A stretch of 25,693 bases of DNA from Clostridiales bacterium UBA1390 (GTDB taxonomy: Bacteria > Bacillota > Clostridia > Lachnospirales > Bianqueaceae). The position numbers and the translations under genes are program-made. How positions within the stretch are numbered: the stretch's first letter is position 1; every line of letters starts with the position of its first letter. This document shows positions 7,061-15,362 of this stretch, one piece after another. The notes under the pieces were generated by a model, which ran no database searches, had not been told where the DNA came from, and worked only from the letters and a program-made list of their open reading frames with translations. The stretch covers positions 508-26,200 of the forward strand of contig DBQQ01000033.1 of the NCBI GenBank assembly GCA_002305315.1. The letters are read 5' to 3'.

Positions 7061-9340
7061 ATGAAAATATTTCGACAAAAAACCTTTCAGCGCTTCTGGG
7101 TATCCTATCTGCTAGTACTCATTCTGCCGCTATTCATCGTCAGTCTCTTTATGATGTGGTACAACACCCAGGTTCTCACGGAAGAGGCCAGAGAGACGAG
7201 TTATCTGGGCGTTGTACAGACCAATGAGCTGATCGACCGGGAGTTTTCGGAATTAAAGGAAGTGGCGATTCAGATCGGGAGCAATCAGGATGTGCGGCGC
7301 ATCATGTTTGAACAGGATCCGGTGGAATGGCAGTATGCCAGGTGGCAAGTGTTAAATGAGATGATGGCGCTGAATACCTCGGAACAATTCCCGGAGGAAA
7401 TTCTGATCTATTTTCATAACACACAGGAATTTCTGAGTGCCAGCAGTTATTACGATGTGGAGCTTTTTTATCAGAAGTATCCAATGGATGATAGGAATCA
7501 GGAAAGTCTGATCGGCTGGCTGACTGAGGGCGGCCAGGATTATAGTCGTGTCTCCACGCAGGATGGACTTAGGAATTATCTGCTGTATAAGAGCAGTATA
7601 CCGATGAACGAGAATAGTAATCGAGGTACGGTTTTGATGTTCGTGGATTGGGAGACGATTCTCCCCATGTTTTCCACACCCTCCGAGAAGATGGAACAGT
7701 ATGATTATATTCTGGATATCGAGGGAAACCTGCTCTATGCGTCCAGCGAAGAAGGCGAGGCCTATCTGCCGCAGTTTTCGGCTGCCGTTCAAGGGCAGGA
7801 ACTGCAGATGGAACAGGAGATCGACGGCAGAGCCTATCTGATCACGTCAGTGACATCGGATATTTTGCCGCTGCAGTATATCACGGTGATGGCGATGTCC
7901 GACGTGTTATCCAGCGTAGCGATGATGCGGACGAATTTCATCTTGATTCTCCTGTTTTGTATTTTATTTGGTGTCATCGGAAGCTTCTGGCTGAGCAGGC
8001 GCAATTATCAGCCCATTGTGCAGCTGCTCGAATATGCGGAATCGGGAACGTTGGAGGATAAGCGGCAGGCTTACGAAGAGTTTGGAAAGGTGATTGATCA
8101 GTTGGATGCGCTGTTTACACAGAATCGTTCGCTGATGCAGTCGATGGAAAAGCAGATTCCCAGCATGCGCTATAGCTTTGCCGCCAATCTTCTGGCGGGA
8201 CGGTATCGATCCCAGGAGAGCGTAGCCTCCATGGAAGAACTACTGGACATTCATTTTCCTAGTGAAAATTTTGCGGTCGTCATCACTCGGGTAGAAGATT
8301 ATTCCCGATTTACGCAGGAAGATGAGAAAAATCTGAGCCTGGTAAACTTCGCGCTGCAAAATGTGTTTCGGGAGATCATGGAAAATGACGCCGTGGTCTT
8401 GGATGTGCCGGCGCACAAGGAAGTCAGCTTCATTCTCTGTTTTCGAGGGACGGTTGCGTCCCTGGCGGAGAGACTGGATGAACTGCTGCACCAATTCTAT
8501 CAATTTGTGGCTAAAGTGCTCAATATCGAGGTCAGTATCGGCGTGGGAGAGGTCACACGGGGAATCACTTCGATCATGAATTCCTGCGAACAGGCGAAAT
8601 GGGCGCTCAATCAACGGTTTCTCTATGGGCAGGGCAACGTATCCGTATACCATTCCGACGACCTGTTAAAGGGGAATCGGTATTATTATCCGATTGATCG
8701 GGAGACACAGCTCATCAACCGTATGAAACAGGGAAATACGCGGGAAGCGCTGCGAATCGCAGAGGCCGTATTTGAGGAAAACATGGAGAAACGTCAGCTT
8801 CCTGTGCAGATCGGATACTGTATGATGTTCAACATGTTGGGGACGGTGCTCAAGGTGCTGAATGATACGGGGATCGAATATAATCTGTCCGGCCTGGTGA
8901 CACAGATGCTGGATACGATGCTCAGACAGGGCAATATGCAGAATCTGCGCGGACAGTTGCTGGATGCAATCACTAATATCTGCCATCAGATCGAGATCAA
9001 CCAGGAGAGCGGGAATATACAGCTGCGTCTTCAGATTTTGCAGTATTTGGAGGAAAACTATATGGATTCGAACCTATCCTTAGCGCTCCTGGCGGATTCG
9101 TTTCACCTGTCCGGACCGTATCTGAGCCGATATTTTAAGGATCAGACAGGAATGAACTTTGCGGATTACCTGTGCCGACTGCGAATTCAGAAAGCCAAAG
9201 AGCTGCTGCGGGAAGATATTTCAATCCAGGAGATCGCGGAACGAGTAGGATACAATAGCTCGAATTCCTTCATTCGGACGTTCAAGCGGTATGAATCAAT
9301 CACGCCGGGAACTTATCGGGAACAGCTGCACCAGAAGTAG
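7061..9340 (+). CDS. Membrane-anchored AraC family transcriptional regulator (YesN-like sensor/regulator)
   Basis: This 759-residue protein has a transmembrane segment at about 13-33, an extracytoplasmic region of about 255 residues likely of Cache type, a second transmembrane segment at about 292-311, a long cytoplasmic linker, and an AraC-type double helix-turn-helix at about 660-757. The C-terminus contains the typical LADSFHLSGPYLSRYFKDQTGMNFADYL and IQEIAERVGYNSSNSFIRTFKRY stretches. One-piece regulators of this design are common beside LplABC-type sugar transporters in Firmicutes and are thought to sense extracellular sugar and activate the local genes. It lies between the lyase operon and the transporter operon, with its own promoter, so both are likely targets. 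The inducer is unknown. Confidence 0.9.
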   Translation: MKIFRQKTFQRFWVSYLLVLILPLFIVSLFMMWYNTQVLTEEARETSYLGVVQTNELIDREFSELKEVAIQIGSNQDVRRIMFEQDPVEWQYARWQVLNEMMALNTSEQFPEEILIYFHNTQEFLSASSYYDVELFYQKYPMDDRNQESLIGWLTEGGQDYSRVSTQDGLRNYLLYKSSIPMNENSNRGTVLMFVDWETILPMFSTPSEKMEQYDYILDIEGNLLYASSEEGEAYLPQFSAAVQGQELQMEQEIDGRAYLITSVTSDILPLQYITVMAMSDVLSSVAMMRTNFILILLFCILFGVIGSFWLSRRNYQPIVQLLEYAESGTLEDKRQAYEEFGKVIDQLDALFTQNRSLMQSMEKQIPSMRYSFAANLLAGRYRSQESVASMEELLDIHFPSENFAVVITRVEDYSRFTQEDEKNLSLVNFALQNVFREIMENDAVVLDVPAHKEVSFILCFRGTVASLAERLDELLHQFYQFVAKVLNIEVSIGVGEVTRGITSIMNSCEQAKWALNQRFLYGQGNVSVYHSDDLLKGNRYYYPIDRETQLINRMKQGNTREALRIAEAVFEENMEKRQLPVQIGYCMMFNMLGTVLKVLNDTGIEYNLSGLVTQMLDTMLRQGNMQNLRGQLLDAITNICHQIEINQESGNIQLRLQILQYLEENYMDSNLSLALLADSFHLSGPYLSRYFKDQTGMNFADYLCRLRIQKAKELLREDISIQEIAERVGYNSSNSFIRTFKRYESITPGTYREQLHQK

Positions 9341-9505
9341 GTTACATGGTGCAGATGCTTTCAAAATATGTAGATGCAAATTGTAAACGAACGCAGATGA
9401 GCGGAAGTCTTGCAGATTTACAAGAGAATACATCCCGTGGTGTAATAGGGTCAAACCACACGGCACGAAACTATAGCCGTGAATGCAATGAAGGAGGAAA
9501 GTACT
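9341..9505 (+). promoter_or_regulatory. Structured leader before the solute-binding protein gene
   Basis: This 165-bp gap must hold the transporter promoter; a weak candidate is TTACAA (9418-9423), 17 bp, TGTAAT (9441-9446). CACGGC at 9459-9464 can pair with GCCGTG at 9476-9481, and its first five bases can instead pair with CCGTG at 9435-9439, so two alternative hairpins are possible. TGTAAACGAACGCA at 9382-9395 resembles a catabolite-control (cre) site but misses two consensus positions. AAGGAGG at 9491-9497 is the ribosome site. Confidence 0.35.
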
Positions 9506-11149
9506 ATGAAAAAGCGTTCAATCATCGCACTGCTGATGGTGGCGATCCTGCTCATCGGGATGTTCTCGGGCTGCGCTGATGGCTCGGCAGACGAGGAGAG
9601 TCAGGGGGCGGAAAGTGAGAGCCAAGAGGATCTTAAGGCCATGATCGGCAATTATCCCATCGCGGATGAATCCAATCCGCTGACATTGAAAATCTGGTCT
9701 ACCATGGGGGACACGATTGCCAATGATATCAAAGATTTCAATGATATTCTGGCATTCCAGGAGATGGAGGAGAGAACAGGCATTCATATTGAATGGGAGC
9801 ATGCGGGATCCGGACAGGATACGGAGGCGTTCAATCTGATGCTGGCTACCCGGGATCTGCCGGATCTGATCCGCAATAACATCGGATCTGAAGGGAAAGA
9901 GGCGATTAAGTATGTGCAGGATGATGTGATCATCGACATATCTCCGTATATGGAGTATGCGCCGAATTTCAAGGGAATCCTGGATGAGAATCCGGATCTG
10001 TATAAACAGTTGGCGGACGATAACGGAGGAATCTATTTCTTTCCCTCGTTGAACCTGGATATTCGGACCCGTGTCTATCGGGGCTTTATGATTCGCGAGG
10101 ATTGGTGTGAGGATGTGGGGATGGATATTCCCCAGAATACGGATGAGCTGTATGAAGTGCTGAAGGCATGGCAGGAGAACGACGTGAACGGCAATGGAGA
10201 GAAGGATGAAGTCTTCAGTGGCCGAGGCAGTTCGGACTTTCTGGTGTATAATTTGCTGTGGTGCTTCGGATCCCATTTTGGGTTCCAGTTGAAGGATGGC
10301 GCAGTGACGCATGGAATCCTGACGGACGAGTTTAAGGAAGGTATGGCATATATCGCGAAGTTGTACGCTGAAGGCCTGATCGATCCGGATTTCCTGACGA
10401 ACGATACGACGAAATGGGAGTCGAAGTTCATCTCGGAAGAGGCGGGCGTTGCATATGGTATTGCTTCTCGAATCGATAAGTTCAATAAGAACGTAGAGGG
10501 GGCGCATTTCGTGCCAATCGCGGTGATGAATGGACCGGATAACCGCCCCGGATATACTTATGATAACACGATTACCAATATCTATAAGACGCAGCAGACG
10601 GTCTGCATTACTACGGTGAACGAAAACATAGAAAAGAGTATGATGTGGATGGATTACGTCTATAGTCCAGAGGGAGAAATCCTGTTTAACCTGGGTGTGG
10701 AAGGAGTCTCGTATGAGATTGGTGAAGACGGTAAGCCACATTATACAGAGGCCCTGACCAATGATCCGCAGGGAAGACCGCAGAATCAGATGCAGCTTCT
10801 TTATGCGCCCGGCGGCAGCCAGTGGCCGGTCAATGTGACCATGGATGCGCTGTATTGCCAGAAGACAGAGGATGAGCTCAATGCCTTCGAGACCTATTCC
10901 TCGAATATTCCGGAAACCTCAGAGATTCTGCCGCCGTTTACGCTGACGGAAGAAGAGATGAGTTCGATTACCTCTAAGCTGACAGATGTGAATACCTATG
11001 TGGATGAGGTACTGGGCAGCCTGGCCATCGGTAAGCTCTCGATTGATGAGATCGATACCGTTGTGATCCCCAGACTGGAATCATTAGGCATTCAGGATAT
11101 CTTAGACGTGTATCAGACCGCTTATGAGCGGTATATGGAGAAGGCATAA
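9506..11149 (+). CDS. Extracellular solute-binding lipoprotein of a sugar ABC transporter (LplA/YtcQ-like)
   Basis: The 547-residue product begins with a lipoprotein signal: basic MKKR, a hydrophobic stretch, and FSGC with C24 as the lipidation site, followed by an acidic Ser/Glu-rich linker. The length and the body (LTLKIWSTMGD, EERTGIHIEWEH, DLPDLI) fit family 1 sugar-binding proteins of the large LplA type found in Firmicutes, which capture oligosaccharides outside the membrane and pass them to LplB/LplC-type permeases. The ATG at 9506 follows AAGGAGG with an 8-base gap; an in-frame GTG at 9479 lies before that ribosome site and would spoil the signal peptide. A strong hairpin follows the gene, probably favouring high levels of this cistron over the permeases. 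The ligand is inferred to be an oligosaccharide released from a uronate-containing polymer. Confidence 0.9.
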   Translation: MKKRSIIALLMVAILLIGMFSGCADGSADEESQGAESESQEDLKAMIGNYPIADESNPLTLKIWSTMGDTIANDIKDFNDILAFQEMEERTGIHIEWEHAGSGQDTEAFNLMLATRDLPDLIRNNIGSEGKEAIKYVQDDVIIDISPYMEYAPNFKGILDENPDLYKQLADDNGGIYFFPSLNLDIRTRVYRGFMIREDWCEDVGMDIPQNTDELYEVLKAWQENDVNGNGEKDEVFSGRGSSDFLVYNLLWCFGSHFGFQLKDGAVTHGILTDEFKEGMAYIAKLYAEGLIDPDFLTNDTTKWESKFISEEAGVAYGIASRIDKFNKNVEGAHFVPIAVMNGPDNRPGYTYDNTITNIYKTQQTVCITTVNENIEKSMMWMDYVYSPEGEILFNLGVEGVSYEIGEDGKPHYTEALTNDPQGRPQNQMQLLYAPGGSQWPVNVTMDALYCQKTEDELNAFETYSSNIPETSEILPPFTLTEEEMSSITSKLTDVNTYVDEVLGSLAIGKLSIDEIDTVVIPRLESLGIQDILDVYQTAYERYMEKA

Positions 11150-11163
11150 TCGTATACAAGAGA

Positions 11164-11197
11164 GACGCGGCAGGCCTTTATGGCGGCCTGCCGCGTC
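11164..11197 (+). other. Intercistronic hairpin between binding protein and permease genes
   Basis: GACGCGGCAGGCC at 11164-11176 pairs perfectly with 11185-11197 around an 8-base loop. No run of T follows, so it is more likely an mRNA-stabilising or processing hairpin than a full terminator. Confidence 0.75.
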
Positions 11198-11226
11198 CAT
11201 GTATTGAGAAAGGACGGTGGGTCAGG

Positions 11227-12180
11227 ATGGGGCGTCAAGCGGCAGTCCCACGGAACCGGACGCAGAAAAAGAAAGTATGGGTTAAGATGGTACAACATCG
11301 GTATGTGTATCTCATGCTGCTGCCGGTCATGTTATATTATCTGATTTTTCATTACTTCCCAATGGTGGGCGTACTGATCGCATTTAAGGATTACAGTATT
11401 CGCTATACCTTCTGGGAGAATATTTTCAATACGCCCTGGGTGGGCCTGAAGCATTTTGAGGCCTATTTTCAGAGCTTTTACTTCGCCAGAACCTTTGGCA
11501 ACACCCTGATTATCAATCTGTATGGACTGATCTTCACCTTCCCGGCGCCGATCGTACTGGCGCTTCTTCTGAATGAAGTGCGGAATATGCGCTTTAAGAA
11601 AGTCGTACAGTCCATCACGTATCTGCCACACTTTATTTCCATGGTGGTTGTGGCAGGATTGGTCATTGATTTCACGAGCAGCGATGGCCTGATCAATACA
11701 ATCATAGAAGCCTTTGGCGGTGAGAGCATACAATTTTTGGTGGAACCGGAGTGGTTTAGGACCGTATATATCCTGTCCGCGATCTGGCAGGAAATCGGCT
11801 GGGGCTCGATCATCTATCTGGCGGCATTAGCCGGCGTGGACGCGGAACTCTATGAGGCGGCGGTAATTGACGGAGCGGGACGCTGGAAACAGATGCTGCA
11901 TGTGACTTTACCTTCTATCACGCCCACGATCATCATCCTGCTCATCATGAAGATCGGGCAGATGATGAATGTAGGGGTCGAAAAAATCCTGCTGTTGTAT
12001 CAGCCTACGACCTATGAGACGGCGGACGTGATTTCCTCATATGTGTACCGCCGAGGTCTTCTGGAGTCTGAATACAGCTTCTCCACTGCGGTGGATCTGT
12101 TTAATTCAGTCGTAAACTTCATTTTGCTGGTATCCGCGAATAAGATCAGCAAGATGCTGACGGAAACCAGTCTTTGGTAA
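11227..12180 (+). CDS. ABC transporter permease, LplB-like
   Basis: This 317-residue membrane protein should form one half of the sugar channel. A basic N-terminus (RTQKKKVW) precedes the first membrane segment (YLMLLPVMLYYLIF), and about six segments are visible. The EAA loop that docks the ATPase reads EAAVIDGAGRWKQMLHVTLP, starting at E210. Starts with DYSIRYTFWENI-type periplasmic text are typical of LplB-type permeases. The ATG at 11227 has only a loose ribosome site (GGTGGGTCAGG); an in-frame ATG at 11287 is less likely because it would remove the basic N-terminus. It is followed immediately by its partner permease. No ATP-binding subunit is encoded nearby. Confidence 0.9.
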   Translation: MGRQAAVPRNRTQKKKVWVKMVQHRYVYLMLLPVMLYYLIFHYFPMVGVLIAFKDYSIRYTFWENIFNTPWVGLKHFEAYFQSFYFARTFGNTLIINLYGLIFTFPAPIVLALLLNEVRNMRFKKVVQSITYLPHFISMVVVAGLVIDFTSSDGLINTIIEAFGGESIQFLVEPEWFRTVYILSAIWQEIGWGSIIYLAALAGVDAELYEAAVIDGAGRWKQMLHVTLPSITPTIIILLIMKIGQMMNVGVEKILLLYQPTTYETADVISSYVYRRGLLESEYSFSTAVDLFNSVVNFILLVSANKISKMLTETSLW

Positions 12181-12192
12181 GGAGGGATTGAA

Positions 12193-13074
12193 ATGGGAAT
12201 GGTGATTAAACGAACCACCGGTCAGAAGATTTTTGACGTGGGAAATCATATCTTCTTGCTTTTTATGGTGGTCATCACGCTATACCCCTGCATCTATGTA
12301 CTGGCCGCTTCGTTCAGCGATCCGAATGAGGTGCTGCGGTCCGGCGGCCTGCTTCTGTGGCCGAAAGGATTTCAGGCGGAAACCTATGGCCTGGTGATGC
12401 AGAACAGAATGATTTTTGTAGGATATAAGAATACGCTGTTTTATGTGATCGTGGGAACGGCCATCAATCTGATCCTGACGATCCTGGGAGCTTATGCTCT
12501 TTCCAGGAAAAATGTGCCTGGGGTAGGCGTCATGATGCTGCTCATTACTTTTACCATGTTCTTTAGAGGCGGCATGGTACCGGAATTTCTGATCAATCGT
12601 TCGCTGGGCATCTATGATAACCGCTGGGCGGTCATACTCCCCTATGCCATGAGCGTCTATAACCTGATCATCATGCGTACCTTTTTTTCAAACATTCCAG
12701 CAAGTCTGGAGGAATCTGCGAAGATTGACGGGGCTAATGAGTTTGTGATTCTGTTTCGCATTTTCGTCCCCCTGGCGGTACCCTCCATTGCTGTCGTCGG
12801 ATTGTACTATGGTGTGGGACACTGGAATTCCTACATGCGGGCCCTGATCTATCTGCGGGATCGTGAACTTTTCCCGCTGCAGGTTGTACTGCGGGAGATC
12901 CTGCTGCAGAATCAGAATGAAGCTTTGCAAAGCGCGACGGATACCACATTCGCTTACGCAGAAAATCTGAAATATGCCACGATCGTGGTATCTACGGTGC
13001 CGATTCTGTGCGTGTATCCCTTCCTGCAGCGTTTCTTCGTGAAGGGCGTCATGATCGGCGCGGTGAAAGGATAA
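12193..13074 (+). CDS. ABC transporter permease, LplC-like
   Basis: This 293-residue permease is the second half of the channel. It begins with a cytoplasmic stretch (KRTTGQKIFDVGNHIF) and a membrane segment ending in YPCIYVLAASFSDP, which is characteristic of LplC/YtcP-type proteins. The EAA loop is EESAKIDGANEFVILFRIFVPL, starting at about E173. The C-terminus QRFFVKGVMIGAVKG is the usual ending of this family. GGAGGG just after the previous stop gives a strong ribosome site, and the gap of 12 bases shows co-expression with the LplB-like gene. Confidence 0.92.
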   Translation: MGMVIKRTTGQKIFDVGNHIFLLFMVVITLYPCIYVLAASFSDPNEVLRSGGLLLWPKGFQAETYGLVMQNRMIFVGYKNTLFYVIVGTAINLILTILGAYALSRKNVPGVGVMMLLITFTMFFRGGMVPEFLINRSLGIYDNRWAVILPYAMSVYNLIIMRTFFSNIPASLEESAKIDGANEFVILFRIFVPLAVPSIAVVGLYYGVGHWNSYMRALIYLRDRELFPLQVVLREILLQNQNEALQSATDTTFAYAENLKYATIVVSTVPILCVYPFLQRFFVKGVMIGAVKG

Positions 13075-13078
13075 GAGA

Positions 13079-14038
13079 ATGAGAGAAGAAGCGACTTTAT
13101 TTCATGGATGTATCGAGGTCGAGGAGACACCCTATGGCCTGGTGCCCCGAAGATTCACCCAGGCGCAGCTTGCGCACTGGGATCAGATAGGCATGGTACG
13201 AGCTGCCCGGGCGCATGGGATCGCAGGGACGACGATGCGCTTTGTCACGGATCAGGCGCAGATTTCCTTTTCCTACCATGTACTGTCGATATGCGGAGAG
13301 AAGATGACATTTGACCTGTACGAAGGTGAAAGATTGACAGATTCCATCACACGGCCGACACAGGATCTGGAGGGACGGGTTGTGTTTTCGTTACTGGACG
13401 GTGGCACGGAACAGGAGGTGACAATCTATCTGCCCTTTACGGCGGAACTGGCCTTCTCAGCCTTCTCGGAGGGGTTGAAACCCATAGAGAAAACAGCGTA
13501 TTCGGGTCGGATTCTATGGCTGGGTGATTCGATTTCCCAGGGCATGCACGCGCTGCATCCTTCGCAGACCCTGGTGGGGATTCTGGGGAGAACCTGGAAG
13601 TATGAGATTATCAACCAGGGAGTGGGTGGCTGTGGATATAAGGATATCTGTCGGGACTTTACATATGGGGATTGGCACCCCGATCTGCTGGTCTTGTTAT
13701 TGGGAACAAACGATACGGGACCAGCCGATGTGTCCTGGGATGCCTATCAGGCACAGGTACGGGAATGTCTGGACTGCGCACAGGAGAGATTCCTGGCCGA
13801 TCAGATTCGTCTGATTTCTCCCTTTTGGCGGGGGGATCAACAGAAGGAAGAGATCGGAAGACCCTTCCGCCGGATTGTTTCGTTATTAAAAGAAGAGGCG
13901 AAACGACGAGGCGTGGCCTATATTGATGGTGAAAAAGTCAGTCCTCACTGTAACGATCTGTACTGGGACGAGCGTCTACATCCCAATGACACTGGATTTG
14001 CAGTGATCTGCGAAGCATTGCGAGGACGGATTCTATAG
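13079..14038 (+). CDS. SGNH/GDSL-family hydrolase, probable carbohydrate esterase
   Basis: This 319-residue protein has an N-terminal region of about 140 residues rich in predicted beta strands, then an SGNH hydrolase domain. Block I is GDS with the nucleophile S151, block II is NQGVGG (179-184), block III is GTND (209-212), and the catalytic His is H301 in LHPND. The usual Asp three residues before this His is Glu (E298), with D297 next to it. No signal peptide is present, so it probably removes acetyl or other acyl groups from imported oligosaccharides in the cytoplasm. The two-domain plan recalls carbohydrate esterase family 2, where a Ser-His dyad can suffice, but that assignment is a guess. 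It starts four bases after the permease stop with GAAAGGA upstream and is the last gene of the unit. Confidence 0.85.
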   Translation: MREEATLFHGCIEVEETPYGLVPRRFTQAQLAHWDQIGMVRAARAHGIAGTTMRFVTDQAQISFSYHVLSICGEKMTFDLYEGERLTDSITRPTQDLEGRVVFSLLDGGTEQEVTIYLPFTAELAFSAFSEGLKPIEKTAYSGRILWLGDSISQGMHALHPSQTLVGILGRTWKYEIINQGVGGCGYKDICRDFTYGDWHPDLLVLLLGTNDTGPADVSWDAYQAQVRECLDCAQERFLADQIRLISPFWRGDQQKEEIGRPFRRIVSLLKEEAKRRGVAYIDGEKVSPHCNDLYWDERLHPNDTGFAVICEALRGRIL

Positions 14039-14116
14039 TATGAACGTATACGTAAATACTGTTTAATCAATCTTCTCCTTTAGAATTCTTGCGCTATGAT
14101 GATCGTAGCGTGAAGG

Positions 14117-14150
14117 GCCTATGAGATCAAAAGGATCTCATGGGCTTTTT
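14117..14150 (+). terminator. Rho-independent terminator after the transporter operon
   Basis: GCCTATGAGATC (14117-14128) pairs with GATCTCATGGGC (14134-14145), with one G-T pair, followed by TTTTT. A smaller hairpin (14092-14099 with 14103-14110) lies just upstream. Confidence 0.92.
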
Positions 14151-14216
14151 ATTTTACAAAAGGTGGAAACAAAACCGAATTTTTTGTGTTCTGGCCCATC
14201 TTTCCGCAGAAAAGCC

Positions 14217-14244
14217 TTGACATTTTTCTAAAATTCGATAAAAT
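14217..14244 (+). promoter_or_regulatory. Promoter of the rsmD-coaD operon
   Basis: A perfect TTGACA (14217-14222) and TAAAAT (14239-14244) are 16 bp apart, between the preceding terminator and rsmD. Confidence 0.75.
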
Positions 14245-14286
14245 GAAAATGAGCAAAATATGCGAAAGAGACAGGAGGCAGAATGC

Positions 14287-14853
14287 ATGCCCAGAATCAT
14301 CGCTGGATCCGCCAGAGGGATTTCCCTGTTGGTTCCGGAGGGATTGGATACGAGACCGACAGCGGATAGTCGGAAAGAAGCTATTTTTTCCAGTATTCAG
14401 TTTGACATACCAGGCAGTCGTTTTCTGGATCTGTTTGCAGGCAGCGGAGCCGCAGGCCTGGAGGCACTTTCGCGGGGGGCTCAGAAAGCAGTCTTTGTGG
14501 AAGCAGGTCATAAGGCCGCAGTCTGTATTCAAAAGAACATGGAGAAGACCAGACTCGCGCAGAATGCCCGTTTGCTGGAAGAGACCGCAGAACAAGCGAT
14601 AGGCCGGTTGGCAGCGGAGGGAGAGACATTTGATCTGATTTTTCTGGATCCCCCCTATCATAAGGGATATGAGGAGCAGTCTGTCAGCGCCATCGCGGAA
14701 AAAGGGTTGTTAGCAGAAGGTGGAAAGATTGTAGTGGAATCTGCGGCGGACACGGAGTTTTGCGTACCGGCGTCGTTTCGGGTGATCAAGACAAAGATCT
14801 ACCGTATGACAAAGTTCACGCTGCTAACGCGGGAACGAGGAGAATGTGAGTGA
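14287..14853 (+). CDS. rsmD: 16S rRNA (guanine(966)-N(2))-methyltransferase RsmD
   Basis: The 188-residue product matches RsmD, which methylates G966 (E. coli numbering) of 16S rRNA in the assembling small subunit with S-adenosylmethionine. The N-terminus MPRIIAGSARG and TRPTADSRKEAIFS (22-35) are family hallmarks. The cofactor loop is DLFAGSGAAGLE (48-59) and the catalytic motif is DPPY (121-124). I chose the ATG at 14287 because AGGAGG lies at 14273-14278; an in-frame ATG at 14260 would add nine residues with no ribosome site. It overlaps coaD by four bases (GTGA), and the rsmD-coaD pair is conserved across Firmicutes (ylbH-ylbI in Bacillus). Confidence 0.95.
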   Translation: MPRIIAGSARGISLLVPEGLDTRPTADSRKEAIFSSIQFDIPGSRFLDLFAGSGAAGLEALSRGAQKAVFVEAGHKAAVCIQKNMEKTRLAQNARLLEETAEQAIGRLAAEGETFDLIFLDPPYHKGYEEQSVSAIAEKGLLAEGGKIVVESAADTEFCVPASFRVIKTKIYRMTKFTLLTRERGECE

Positions 14854-15362
14854 TCAAGTTTGTATATCCGGGCAGCTTTGATCCGCTGACCAAGGGCCAT
14901 GTGGACATCATCGAGCGGGGAGCGAAGCTGGCGGATCGCTTAATTGTCGGTATTTTGATGAATGCGACCAAGCAGCCCATGTTTACATTGGAGGAGCGGA
15001 TCGAGATCATCCAGGCGGGGATCAGCCATCTGTCCAATGTGGATATCATTCCCTTTGATGGACTGTTGGTGGACTTTCTGAAACAGCAGGAAGCCAGGAC
15101 AGTGGTGCGAGGCCTGCGAGCGGTGTCGGATTTCGAGTATGAGCTGCAGATGGCGCAGGCGAATCGAAATCTGTATCCCGAGATGGAAACGATTTTCCTT
15201 TGTACCAATGTGGAATATTCATTTATCAGTTCTACGGTGGTTAAGGATATATTGCGGCACGGCGGCGACATCAGTCACCTGGTGCCAGAGGAATCCATTC
15301 ACATTATTGAGAAAATATTAGGAGGTAAGGAAAATGGCAGTGGATCGACAGATGGAAATTGA
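14850..15362 (+). CDS. coaD: Phosphopantetheine adenylyltransferase
   Basis: CoaD joins ATP and 4'-phosphopantetheine to make dephospho-CoA, the fourth step of coenzyme A synthesis. The 170-residue product has the nucleotidyltransferase motif as TKGH (14-17) within PGSFDPLTKGH, the RGLRAVSDFEYE segment (87-98), and SSTVVKDI near 127-134. The start is GTG at 14850, overlapping the rsmD stop, with GAGGAG a few bases upstream. The last dozen residues (GKENGSGSTDGN) extend past the usual end at about 160 and are produced by a 29-base overlap with the next gene, so they are likely non-essential. Confidence 0.96.
   Translation: MIKFVYPGSFDPLTKGHVDIIERGAKLADRLIVGILMNATKQPMFTLEERIEIIQAGISHLSNVDIIPFDGLLVDFLKQQEARTVVRGLRAVSDFEYELQMAQANRNLYPEMETIFLCTNVEYSFISSTVVKDILRHGGDISHLVPEESIHIIEKILGGKENGSGSTDGN

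Noticed and set aside
9382..9395. CcpA (cre) site before the transporter operon
   Set aside because: Two mismatches to the consensus core, and no independent support.
9518..10741. 407-codon open frame opposite the binding-protein gene
   Set aside because: It lacks a ribosome site and any family-like sequence, and the plus-strand gene is certain.
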